DNA from: Zantedeschia hybrid cultivar
Lineage: Eukaryota; Streptophyta; Magnoliopsida; Alismatales; Araceae
Direction of reading: 5' to 3'
Length of the DNA: 64,000 bases
Assembly: GCA_030544215.1 (NCBI GenBank)
Contig: JARZZO010000001.1
Location: forward strand, 38,529,670-38,593,669
Each line of letters opens with the position of its first letter. The stretch's first letter is position 1. Below, in pieces: positions 1 through 9,848 of the stretch. The position numbers were made by a program, and so were the translations under genes. The notes beneath the pieces were generated by a model, which had not been told where the DNA came from, searched no databases, and was given only the letters and a program-made list of their open reading frames with translations.

Positions 1-854
1 AATTAGTCAGTGTGTGTCCATATAAGATATGGAAACCAAATAATTCATATGAGATGTGAATTATGAACAAACCTGTTTTTAAAGTCAGGTATTGTCGCGA
101 TGTGAATTTGTAAATGTCTAAAGAGTTTGGACATTACAGTTATTGGCCAGACGATAATGAAATAATTGTCGTCCTGAAAGCTGTCTTCTGTGAAGAGGAA
201 TATGTCCTTAAAGAAGACAGTGGGAGCTGATAAAACTAGAAGATGTTCTAGATTCACAAGTTAACATAAGATTATTAGATAATCTTTAGTTGTTTGGAAC
301 CGGTCATAACACACATACAGAGAGCTTCATAGATTTTTGAGATTCTCTCAGTAACTAGAAGAATATGTTTGACATATCTAATTTAGCAAGATGAGGGGAC
401 CTCAAAATAGATTATGATCTAAAATCTATGATAATGATGCTCTCTGTCATTACAACTTTGAGATTGATAAGTTTATCATAATTCTACTTGTCAATACTTC
501 CTATCATGAGATGATGACAGTTGGATATTAAAAGCGTCCATTCAATATGATTGAGATAAAGATGTATATATGATACACCTTTAAAGCTTTTAGAATGTCC
601 AGGAAGCAAGTTATAACTTCAAAATTATTTTGAATCAAACTGAAGCTTCTTAAGTTGTAATAAGAGTTTTTGACTTAATTGTCAAATATTATGTGATCAT
701 TAAGAATGATCACGGACTGTGTGTGTTCAAAGAGGACAGTGGGAGCACGATCGTTTAAGTAATGCTTTATGATAATAACATCAAAGTCATTGAGAATGAT
801 TTCAGGATTTTACTATTAGTGAAAGCATTGTTAACCATGTTTTTCTCCATAATG
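1..854 (+). pseudogene. Copia 1 decayed pol, integrase end to mid RT
   Basis: This is a relic of Ty1/copia polyprotein DNA on the plus strand, riddled with stops. Around 120-235 the translation matches, with many changes, the linker after integrase that is intact in copia 2 at 47200-47613 (pattern YYFYHP..KVFVARRAVFLEEDY). Around 520-590 it matches the RT segment W.IDVKTAF..EEVYMIQPEGF, and around 720-810 the segment leading to the RT YVDD motif. The YVDD itself is ruined. The frame breaks off at 854/859 where element 1 inserted and resumes at 9421. The upstream gag and protease parts lie left of the window. This copy is much more decayed than copia 2, so it is not a working gene. Confidence 0.75.
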
Positions 855-859
855 GATTT
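855..859. repeat. Target site duplication of element 1, left copy (GATTT)
   Basis: GATTT at 855-859 directly precedes the TG of the 5' LTR of element 1 and is repeated exactly at 9421-9425, right after the final CA of its 3' LTR. The 5-bp duplication is standard for Ty3/gypsy integration and fixes both ends of the element. Confidence 0.95.
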
Positions 860-948
860 TGTAAGGACTGAGATTTCGGGTTCAGTGTTCGGGTCGGTTT
901 CGGGCCGGATCTCCTGGATTAGGCCCTGAGGGGTCTCGAGATTTCTGA

Positions 949-2277
949 CTGAATGACGTCAGCACTGCTCGACGCCTTTCAAAAGGCGTCAGGTTGTGTG
1001 GACGCCATTTACGTTTGTTGCTGTTGTGCCACGTGGGCGCCACGTGGACGGGTTTCGGATCGCGACAGTACGGCCCCTGTCTCGTCGTCTGAACGACGTC
1101 CATGATGGACGACGCGATTCAGACTGCGACCCTGCGATGTTAGTGTATGGTGCCTGACATATCAGCTGAACGGCGTCCGTGGTGGTCGACGCGTTTCAAA
1201 GAGCTGTCAGTACGGCCCGACCTGTCATCTGATAGGCGTCTCTCTCGCTCGACGCGTTTTAGGCAGTTTCTGATTGACCCCGCGAGCCCTCCTTTCTTTC
1301 TCTCATTCTCACCCTTTCACTCTCTCTCCTCTCCCTCTCCGCCTCCTCCGATCCCACTCTTCCCCTTTCCCTTCCTCTTCTTCCTCTTCCACCACTCCAA
1401 CGCCTCCCTACCTCTCACCTCTGCCACCACCACTTCCTTCGCGGCGTTCCATTCTTCGGACGGCGGCCGACGTCCCGGCGGAGTGGTGACGTTCTCGGGG
1501 GTACCGGCGGCGGTCTGCGGTGCGGCGGTTCGGCGACACGGAGCCAGGAGGAGTTCAAGTAACCGGTAGGGGGACGAACCTTGCATGTGTTACTCGTGTT
1601 TTCCTAGGCGTGATGTGACGTGTTTTGGGTTAGATTGAACATGTTTAGGGGGTGTTCTTGTGGGTATGACCGTGCTCGTGAATGTAGATTTGTAGCATAC
1701 TTGTGGTGGATGAACCTCTTTTGCTCCCCTTCTATTTTGGGGCCTTTTCGGGGTTAAGGGAGAAACCCTCGGATCGAAGCAGGGAAACAGGTTTCTGGCG
1801 CTGAACGGCGTCGTGCCTGGTCGACGCCTTTTAGAAGGACGTCGGGTCAGTACGACGCCTTTTAGGACAGAAATCCCCCTGTTCGAGGTTTCGAGAGTCA
1901 GGGATTCTGTCGCTAAATGACGTCATGGATGGACGACGCCTTTCAGAAGGACGTCGGGCCATCATGACGCTATTTAGGCAGGAAATCACCCCGACTGAGG
2001 GACTCAGTTCGAGGATTCTGGGACTAAAAGACGTCATGGGTGGGCGACGCATTTTGGAATAGCGTCGAGCCACCATGACGCCTTTTAAGGCAGAAATCCC
2101 TCGATTAATCTTTTCTGGAATTCCTGGATTTTCGGTGTGAACGGCGTCTGAGGATGTTGACGCCTTTTAAAAGGCGACCACTGGTGTCGACGCCTTTTAG
2201 GCCAGATTCTGAGCCCGGTATTTCATGAACCAGTTTAGGGTGCTTGAATGGCGTCGGCCTTGGGCGACGCGATTCAA
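949..2277. repeat. Array of 34-bp palindromic units (12-10-12) in element 1 5' LTR
   Basis: Fourteen units read as an arm CTRAANGRCGTC, ten variable bases, then an arm GACGCNNTTYAG. Left-arm starts are 949, 979, 1089, 1166, 1229, 1801, 1832, 1913, 1944, 2024, 2055, 2137, 2167 and 2244. The spacer is exactly 10 bp in all fourteen while its sequence varies. Ten of the units form overlapping pairs offset by 30-31 bp. The pairs at 1801, 1913, 2024 and 2137 recur every 111-113 bp, so part of the array arose by old tandem duplication. The arms could pair as a 12-bp stem, usually with one or two mismatches in the middle. The function is unknown. Confidence 0.9.
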
Positions 2278-2670
2278 GACAGAATCTCATTAATCTATGC
2301 CAGTAAGATGTGTTTACACTGCTAAATAGTTGGTTAATGTATACCGTTAGTATACTCGATGTGATGGACTCTTCGTGACCGGATGGCACTGCGTTGAGTG
2401 TCGTGCGACCGTGGACTTCCTTCGTGACCGGATCGCACCGTGCCGTGTTTTCTGTTTCGGTGGACCTAGAGTGGCAGTTGTAGCGTTCTACACCCTATGT
2501 CGGTGCGGAGGGACACAGCGCTGACGGGAGCAGTGGCGGGGTGACGCCTAGTAGAGAGGGTCACCTGGTGAACCCCGGGGTTAGCTAGCTTGTACCGGTG
2601 TCGGAGTGGTACCTTTGGAGTGTCACTCGTGCTGGGGGAAGGAGTAACCACCTGAGCCTGTTGGGCCGGA

Positions 2671-2798
2671 GTAGCCAGCGTGCTATCCGAGGGGTTACTG
2701 TTTGGTCTCAGCGGGTCGGTCTTTGCTGGGGGAAGGAGTAGCCGCCGAGGTAGCCAGCGTGCTATCCGAGGGGTTACTGTTTGGTCTCAGCGGGTTGG
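2671..2798 (+). repeat. 79-bp tandem repeat, two copies, in element 1 5' LTR
   Basis: A unit beginning GTAGCCAGCGTGCTATCCGA starts at 2671 and again at 2750 (period 79). The second copy is incomplete. The matching place in the 3' LTR has three copies. Confidence 0.9.
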
Positions 2799-3410
2799 TG
2801 TTTCCTACTTTCGGAGACGTGGTTGACGCGTTTTGCCGAGACGCGAGTTGTAGGTTCCTTGCTAGAATGATTTCTGAGATATGCATGTTATATTCCAAAT
2901 GCATGTGATTTATATCGAGAATTTAGGAGAAATGTGTTACAACTTTACTTATCTTGTTCCCATGTACCTGTGTAATTGCACTTGTGGGTGTGTGAGTGGG
3001 AGGCAAGTGATCGGATGATCCCTACTGAGCCCAGTTCTGGTGTGGCTCACTCCCTGCGGTTTTCAGGTGCGGACCTCGTGGCGAGTGGCGGCGCGTGGTG
3101 TTCTCCTTGGTGTACGGACCAGCAGCTATCTCAGTTCCGGGGTATGCCCCGATGTTGTTGTACTTTACTTCTGCCTGTACTTCTTTAATTGTTGGACCAT
3201 GTAATTATTGTTGGACTGTGGACGGACATTATCACTTTACTTCCTGCATACTGTACTTCCTTGTAGTCCGTGTGAAATGTTATATTTAATCTTGTTTAAT
3301 GCTTACTCCTCCAGATGTGTGTATAAGATCCGGGTGTGAGACCGTTGGATAATGATTCGACGCCCATTTAGTGATCGGGTCTCCGATCATAGGGTGGCGG
3401 GTCGTTACAA

Positions 3411-3423
3411 TTGGTATCAGAGC
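3411..3423 (+). other. Element 1 primer-binding site
   Basis: TTGGTATCAGAGC begins two bases after the 5' LTR end. This is the usual plant PBS complementary to the 3' end of initiator tRNA-Met, the minus-strand primer of Tekay and many copia elements. Confidence 0.9.
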
Positions 3424-3560
3424 TCAGTCTGGTCGAGTATGTGCTAAACTGGATTAGATATCGTAGTCCAACAATAAGTACGAGTCTGTACAGGCGATGG
3501 CTGCTGGTATAGATTGATAGGTTTTGACGTATTTGTGTTGATTTTTGCGTTCGTGGGGTA

Positions 3561-4604
3561 GTGACGGCACCGAGGAAGAGAGTAGCGTTGGCTCGTGGTT
3601 TCAGAGCAGACAATGTTAGCTCAGGTGCAGAAGAACGTAATGCGAATCGTTTCATGGAAGCTATGATTGGAGCTATGTCTAGATACCAGCAGGGAGTTGG
3701 TGGCGAGGGATCCAATTTTTGGGACGACCATCCTACGATTTTGGAGCGGTTCTTGAGGTGGGAGACCCCTTCTTTCACGGGTCGACCAGTTCCAGACGAG
3801 GCAGCTTTTTGGATTAAGGAAATGGAGAAGGCATTTGACGTCCTTGAATGTGCCGAGAATGAGAAAACCTTGTTGGCAACCTACTTATTGAAGGATAATG
3901 CATATGAGTGGTGGGCTACTACCAAGAAGGTGATGTTCGCAGATAGGCCCTTGAGAGAAATCCCTTGGGAGGTGTTTGTGAGAGAGTTTAGTGGACAGTA
4001 CTTTTCAGGGCACGTCCGGAAGTCTAAGGAAAGGGAGTTTATGGAATTGGTGCAGAATGAGATGTCAGTTTCAGAATACCAAGCAAAGTTTGTGGCTCTT
4101 GAAGGATTCGTTCCACATATATCTGAGCACGAGGAGTTTAGAGTAGAGAGATTTGTGGGTGGACTCCGGTATGATCTGAGGACAATGGTGGCATCCCAGT
4201 GTTGGAGAGATCTGGCGTCAGCAGCTCAGTACGCAGTAGCGGTGGAGACTCAATTCCAGCAAATGGCGAGAGAATTGGAGCGATCGGCACGAGGGAAGCA
4301 GCAAGGTAAGGGCAAATCAACGGTCTTTTCGTCAGGCGGTTCGAGTTCCTTTGAATTAGGGTCCCAAGAGATGCCCTGTGGTAAGAACAGAGATGGTTCG
4401 GCTCAGCAGATGCAGACTGTGGCTAGCAGGCGGCAGGGAGCGAGGCAGGTTGCGGCAGATCATTGTTCCCATGGTGGTGGTCATCATGGCAGTCGGACGT
4501 GTCCATTGGTAACTGGTAGTTGTTTTGGCTGTGGCAAGAGGGGGCATTTTTTGAGGAATTGTCCCCAGAGAGATAAGACAGGTGAGGAGCCGAGTGGTCA
4601 GTAG
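3561..4604 (+). CDS. gag: Gag protein of element 1 (Tekay-type), start codon lost
   Basis: A 347-codon open frame for a retrotransposon capsid/nucleocapsid protein. The capsid region (retrotrans_gag type) covers about residues 55-210, with the typical segments ERFLRWETPSFTGRP, AYEWWATTKK and EYQAKFVALEGF. A basic, Gln/Ser-rich stretch follows. Near the C-terminus is a CCHC zinc knuckle CFGCGKRGHFLRNC, preceded by a degenerate Cys/His cluster. Element 7 carries the same protein with most residues alike. In element 7 translation begins at an ATG whose counterpart here (3564-3566) is ACG; the next in-frame ATG is at 3654, residue 32 of this frame, still ahead of the capsid core. The frame is otherwise unbroken although pol downstream is ruined. 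Confidence 0.85.
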   Translation: MTAPRKRVALARGFRADNVSSGAEERNANRFMEAMIGAMSRYQQGVGGEGSNFWDDHPTILERFLRWETPSFTGRPVPDEAAFWIKEMEKAFDVLECAENEKTLLATYLLKDNAYEWWATTKKVMFADRPLREIPWEVFVREFSGQYFSGHVRKSKEREFMELVQNEMSVSEYQAKFVALEGFVPHISEHEEFRVERFVGGLRYDLRTMVASQCWRDLASAAQYAVAVETQFQQMARELERSARGKQQGKGKSTVFSSGGSSSFELGSQEMPCGKNRDGSAQQMQTVASRRQGARQVAADHCSHGGGHHGSRTCPLVTGSCFGCGKRGHFLRNCPQRDKTGEEPSGQ

Positions 4605-4861
4605 GAGCCCGGTACCTAGTTTGGTGTTGTGTGTTCTTTCAGTGGAGGTCCGAGATGCTAGGTTACATGAGCACTCCTATCTTGTCTTAGTAGGTAGTGA
4701 TTGTGAGCGTTATGACACTTTTTATGTATTATGCATGGTGGGGAATCTGTATTGTAAAATGTACTTCGTGAGGTTGTTATATATGATCATGTTGGTTTAT
4801 CAATTTTGGCGGAATCATGGAACATAATTAACTTAGTATTGACTTGATTGACCGATTATGT
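4605..4861 (+). other. Non-pol segment replacing protease and most of RT in element 1
   Basis: After the gag stop, about 250 bp shows no similarity by eye to protease or RT. It ends where residual pol resumes just before the conserved MDW segment that follows RT. The same filler, in the same order, occurs in element 7 at about 60641-60914 on the minus strand, so it is a shared derived feature of the subfamily and not a private deletion. Small open frames inside it show no recognisable domain. Confidence 0.75.
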
Positions 4862-6770
4862 GTATGGAGTCCCATGTAAGTATGTGATCGATGAGGGTAT
4901 TGTAGTGGATACAGTTAGAACTGAGGTAGTGATGGATTGGATCAGGCCGACGACAGTAGCGGAGACCGAGAGCTTCTTGGCATTGTAGGATTTTATTGAT
5001 GGTTGGTCTAGAGGGTTTCTTCGATAGCGACCCCTATTTTGTCAGGGTTGTCTTGTAGAGGAGTTCGTTTCATGTGGACCGAGGAATATGAGCGGAGTTT
5101 CATCTAGTTGAAAAGCTCGCCTCACTTTGACTCCAATGTTGGTACTTCTATTAGGTTCCAGTGTAAGTGTGGTTTGTTCAGATACATCACATCGAAGTGT
5201 GGGGACGGTTCTGATGCAACTTGGTAAGATGGTGGCCTATGCCTATAGGCAGTTGAACAAGCTATGAGGGGAACCATCCATTCATGACTTGAGTAGGCAG
5301 CTGTGGTGTTTACGTTATAGATCCAGAGGCATTATTTGTATGAAGAGGATTCAAGCTGATTGTGGAATCCTCTTTCTGGGTTCCACGTGAGGCTGATAGA
5401 ACCGTGTTGGCCAGTTCAATCGTGAGTTTGATGGTACAGTGGGGTTCAGAGGCTGACCCTGTGTTCCGGCTATGGAGGACGTGCGCAGATGTGTTTTTAT
5501 GGAGGCGCACTGTTCTAGATAAATAGTGCTTCCTAAATAAGTAAGTCATTTCATTGCTTGAGATGGTTCAATAGGAAGAAGGATGGGGTGGATTTTGTGG
5601 TTTGGTGCTTAAATTGTCGTCAGGTTAGGTTGAACATCAGAGTGGCGCAGCGGAAGCGTGGTTGCAGTCCTTGCCAATCCCGGTATGGGAACGGAAGCTC
5701 GTGACTTTGGGCTTATGCTGGAACTGTTTTACCCCCTGGTGGTGGGGGCATGATCTGGGTTATCATTGAGCAATTGATCAGGTCAGCACACATCCTGGCT
5801 ATCAGGAAGGACTGGTCAGTCGGTAGGTTGGCAGAGTTGTTGGTGTGTCGGATCATTTTTCACTATTCGGTGTGCCTTTATCCATCACGTCGGACCGAGC
5901 TTTGAGATTTACTTCTTAAGTTGTGGGAAGAGTTCTTGGAAGGCCTCGAATATGCGGTTAGCCTTCAGCCCGGCCTATCATCCCGAGGCTGATGGGCGGT
6001 CTGAGAGGGCCATTTAGACTTTGGAGGTTTTGCTCGGGGCATGTGCCTAGACTGAGGAAGTTCTCGGGAGCAGCGTTTGTTTGCAGTGGAGTTTTGCGTA
6101 TTATAACAGTTACTGTTCTGGCATTGGCATGGTGCCTTATGAGGTTTTGTTTGGATGGCTATGTCGATCCCTTATGATCTAGTCTGAGATTGGCAAGAGA
6201 CAGTTAACAGGATCAGGGTTGGTATAGCAGGGTGCTTAGGTTCCCAGAGTTGTGCTATCATCGGTAAGAGACCAATTGAGTTTGAAGCTGGGGACCTCGT
6301 GTTTTTCCAAGTCGCACCCTCCATGAGTGTGAGGAGATTTGAGAAGCTAAGTAAGCTGGGTCCACGCCGTTCTGGGCCTCCTCCCGTTCTTGCTTGAATT
6401 GGGGAAGATTACCAGCCAGCCTTGCCGTTCAATCTTGCGGGAGTGCACGATGCGTTTCGTGTTTGGTTGCAGAGGAATGTTTTGGATCCACCCCAGGTGT
6501 TAGAATTTTCAGAACTTGAGGTCGCTGCGGATTTGCCCTTTCCAGAGTGTCTAGTGCGTTTTGAGAATCACTAGTGACAGGTCCTCCGAATCAAAGTTGT
6601 ACCTGTAGACTGAGTATTTTGACAGTATCGCTCCGAGAGCGAGGTGACCTGGGGGCACGAGTTTGAGATGCTGGGAAGCAGTTCCCTACCTTTTCTGGTA
6701 AGTTCCCATGCGAGTTAGCAGTGGAGGCATTTCGCCCTCGTTGTTTGTAGCAGGCAATTTCGGGGACGAA
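4862..6770 (+). pseudogene. Residual pol of element 1 (end of RT, RNase H, integrase)
   Basis: Translation in shifting frames gives fragments of Tekay pol: the segment after RT (MDW.RPTTV, near 4930), RNase H fragments near 5210-5340, the integrase zinc region near 5450-5640, core fragments including GVPLSI.SDR near 5860-5900, and the GPY/chromodomain end near 6290-6660. Many stops and frameshifts make it non-coding. The chromodomain Trp codon (in GACCTGGGG near 6646) is still TGG, unlike elements 2 and 5. Most of this decay is shared with element 7 (58700-60640), so pol was already dead in their common ancestor. Confidence 0.85.
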
Positions 6771-6774
6771 ATTC

Positions 6775-6791
6775 TTTTAAGGGGGGGAGAA
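6775..6791 (+). other. Element 1 polypurine tract
   Basis: TTTTAAGGGGGGGAGAA directly precedes the 3' LTR, preceded by the conserved TTTCGGGGACGAAATTC. This is the plus-strand primer site, and the same block precedes the 3' LTR in elements 2, 3, 5 and 7. Confidence 0.9.
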
Positions 6792-9420
6792 TGTAAGGAC
6801 TGAGATTTTGGGTTCAGTGTTCGGGTCGGTTTCGGGCCGGATCTCCTGGATTAGGCCCTGAGGGGTCTCGAGATTTCTGACTGAATGACGTCAGCACTGT
6901 TCGACGCCTTTCAAAAGGCGTCAGGTTGTGTGGACGCCATTTACGTCTGTTGCTGTTGTGCCACGTGGGCGCCACGTGGACGGGTTTCGGACCGCGAGAG
7001 TACGGCCCCTGTCTCGTTGTCTGAACGATGTCCATGATGGACGACGCGATTCAGACTTCGACCCTGCGGTGTCAGTGTACGGTGCCTGACATGTCAGCTG
7101 AACGGCGTCCGTGGTGGTCGACGCGTTTCAGAGAGCTGTCAGTACGGCCCGTCCTGTCATCTGATAGGCGTCTCTCTCGCTGGACGCGTTTTAGGCAGTT
7201 TCTGATTGACCCCGCGAGCCCTCCTTTCTTTCTCTCATTCTCACCCTTTCACTCTCTCTCCTCTCCCTCTCCGCCTCCTCCGATCCCACTCTTCCCCTTT
7301 CCCTTCCTCTTCTTCCTCTTCCACCACTCCAACGCCTCCCTACCTCTCACCTCTGCCACCACCACTTCCTTCGCGGCGTTCCGTTCTCCGCACGGCGGCC
7401 GACGTCCCGGCTGAGAGGCGACGTTCTCGGGGGTACCGGCGGCGGTCTGCGGTGCAGCGGTTCGGCGACACGGAGCTACGAGGAGTTCAAGTAACCGGTA
7501 GGGGGACGAACCTTACATGTGTTACTCGTGTTTTCCTAGGCGTGATGTGACGTGTTTTGGGTTAGATTGAGCATGTTTAGGGGGTGTTCTTGTGGGTATG
7601 ACCGTGCTCGTGAATGTGGATTTGTAGCATACTTGTGGTGGATGAACCTCTTTTCCTCCCCTTCTGTTTTGGGGCTTTTTCGGGGTTAAGGGAGAAACCC
7701 TCGGATCGAAGCAGGGAAACAGGTTTCTGGCGCTGAACGGCGTCGTGCCTGGTCGACGCCTTTTAGAAGGACGTCGGGTCAGTACGACGCCTTTTAGGAC
7801 AGAAATCCCCATGTTCGAGGTTTCGAGAGTCAGGGATTCTGGCGCTAAATGACGTCATGGATGGACGACGCCTTTCAGAAGGACGTCGGGCCATCATGAC
7901 GCTATTTAGGCTGGAAATCACCCCGACTAAGGGACTCAGTTCGAGGATTCTGGGAGTAAAAGACGTCATGGGTGGGCGACGCGTTTTGGAATAGCGTCGA
8001 GCCACCATGACGCCTTTTAAGGCAGAAATCCCTCGATTAATCTTTTCTGGAATTCCTGGATTTTCGGTGTGAACGGCGTTTGAGGATATTGACGCCTTTT
8101 AAAAGGCGACCACTGGTGTCGACGCCTTTTAGGCCAGATTCTGAGCCCGGTATTTCATGAACCAGTTTAGGGTGCTTGAATGGCGTCGGCCTTGGGCGAC
8201 GCGATTCAAGACAGAATCTCATTAATCAATGCCAGTAAGATGTGTTTACACTGCTAAATAGTTGGTTAATGTATACCGTTAGTATACTCGATGTGATGGA
8301 CTCTTCGTGACCGGATGGCACTGCGTTGAGTGTCGTGCGACCGTAGACTTCCTTCGTGACTGGATCGCACCGTGCCGTGTTTTCTGTTTCGGTGGACCTA
8401 GAGTGGCAGTTGTAGCGTTCTACACCCTGTGTCGGTGCGGAGGGACACAGCGCTGACGGGAGCAGTGGCGGGGTGACGCCTAGTAGAGAGGGTCACCTGG
8501 TGAACCCCGGGGTTAGCTAGCTTGTACCGGTGTCGGAGTAGTACCTTTGGAGTGTCACTCGTGCTGGGGGAAGGAGTAACCACCTGAGCCAGTTGGGCCG
8601 GAGTAGCCAGCGTGCTATCCGAGGGGTTACTGTTTGGTCTCAGCGGGTCGGTCTTTGCTGGGGGAAGGAGTAGCCGCCGAGGTAGCCAGCGTGCTATCCG
8701 AGGGGTTACTGTTTGGTCTCAGCGGGTCGGTCTTTGCTGGGGGAAGGAGTAGCCGCCGAGGTAGCCAGCGTGCGATCCGAGGGGTTACTGTTTGGTCTCA
8801 GCGGGTCGGTGTTTCCTACTTTCGGAGACGTGGTTGACGTGTTTTGCCGAGACGCGAGTTGTAGGTTCCTTGCTAGAATGATTTCTGAGATATGCATGTT
8901 ATATTCCAAATGCATGTGATTTATATCGAGAATTTAGGAGAACTGTGTTACAACTTTACTTATCTTGTTCCCATGTACCTGTGTAATTGCACTTGTGGGT
9001 GTGTGAGTGGGAGGCAAGGGATCGGATGATCCCTACTGAGCCCAGTTCTGGTGTGGCTCACTCCCTACGGTTTTCAGGTGCGGACCTCGTGGCGAGTGGC
9101 GGCGCGTGGTGTTCTCCTTGGTGTACGGACCAGCAGCTATCTCAGTTCCGGGGTATGCCCCGATGTTGTTGTACTTTACTTCTGCCTGTACTTCTTTAAT
9201 TGTTGGACCATGTAATTATTGTTGGACTGTGGACGGACATTATCACTTTACTTCCTGCATACTGTACTTCCTTGTAGTCAGTGTGAAATGTTATATTTAA
9301 TCTTGTTTAATGCTTACTCCTCCAGATGTGTGTATAAGATCCGGCTGTGATACCGTTGGATAATGATTCGACACCCATTTAGTGATCGGGTCTCCGATCA
9401 TAGGGTGGCGGGTCGTTACA
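6792..9420 (+). repeat. Element 1 3' LTR (2629 bp)
   Basis: This copy is colinear with 860-3409. The 79-bp length difference equals one extra copy of the tandem repeat, whose units start at 8603, 8682 and 8761. The palindromic units and the pyrimidine tract are conserved. It ends CGTTACA, followed by the second GATTT at 9421-9425. Confidence 0.95.
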
Positions 9421-9425
9421 GATTT

Positions 9426-9843
9426 AGTTATAATATCCCACGTATTGGAAATACGAATATATTAAGATAGGTTGGTGGGGATATTATATTGACCTATATG
9501 TCAAGAAGTTTGGCATAAATTTCATAACAAATCTCAATTGTTGAGATATGGAATTTATTCCTTTAAAGAAAAGGTTCTTTAAAGGATACAAGAGTGAATT
9601 ACATCATTAAGCGCTTGAGAAGTGTTAAGGATGCATTCACGTATATGGAGAGGATGATTTGAAACTATGAGTTCACACTGACTCAAATTTCAAGTCAAAT
9701 AATGGATTCAACCCTTTAGTAGAAAGGAATGGATTGGAATGGTTCCAATCCAAAACTCGATATTAAGATGACGACATAGACAAGTGATACTGTTATTGGA
9801 ACAGTATGGATGAAAAGGTTCATCCCTGAACTAGTTGTAGTTC
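9426..9843 (+). pseudogene. Copia 1 decayed pol, end of RT into RNase H
   Basis: This continues the copia 1 reading interrupted by element 1. Fragments line up with copia 2 segments: YVLGIRIY near 9440, LRRTKDLF..YGGGDL near 9625, and AVWMKKFI near 9800. Stops and frame changes are frequent. The relic breaks at 9843/9848, where element 2 inserted, and resumes at 19231. Confidence 0.75.
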
Positions 9844-9848
9844 TAAAA

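Larger units (their letters stand above)
860..3409 (+). repeat. Element 1 5' LTR (2550 bp)
   Basis: The LTR starts TGTAAGGACTGAG and ends GGGTCGTTACA, and is repeated with low-percent divergence at 6792-9420. It contains fourteen palindromic 34-bp units between 949 and 2277, a long pyrimidine-rich tract at about 1275-1430, and a 79-bp tandem repeat from 2671. I see no clear TATA box upstream of the pyrimidine tract, so a TATA-less promoter driven by that tract is possible (inference). Open frames that cross the pyrimidine tract are low-complexity and are not called as genes. Confidence 0.95.
860..9420 (+). mobile_element. Element 1: complete gag-only Tekay-type LTR retrotransposon
   Basis: An 8.56-kb element bounded by two direct LTRs (860-3409 and 6792-9420), with PBS, gag frame, broken pol, polypurine tract and a GATTT target duplication. 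It is inserted in the RT region of copia 1. Its pol lacks protease and most of RT, and the remainder is full of stops, so it could move only with enzymes from another copy. Element 7 (minus strand, 51270 onwards) has the same internal arrangement, which shows that the defect is older than either insertion. Lineage is inferred from gag, residual integrase and LTR ends. Confidence 0.92.

Noticed and set aside
1147..1569. Open frames across the pyrimidine-rich tract of Tekay LTRs (also near 7028, 10139, 17187, 28000, 53085, 56048 and 57800)
   Set aside because: Low-complexity Ser/Pro/Leu frames occur on both strands of the same tract in non-coding LTR DNA. They shift between copies and show no domain.
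949..2277. Palindromic units read as a CRISPR array
   Set aside because: Spacers are only 10 bp, arms are inverted rather than direct repeats, the setting is a plant LTR and no cas genes are present.
3411..3423. PBS as part of a tRNA gene
   Set aside because: Only the 3'-end complement is present; no cloverleaf can be drawn around it.
4582..4827. Small frame after gag in element 1 as an accessory gene
   Set aside because: It overlaps the gag end in another frame, and the homologous filler in element 7 does not keep it open.
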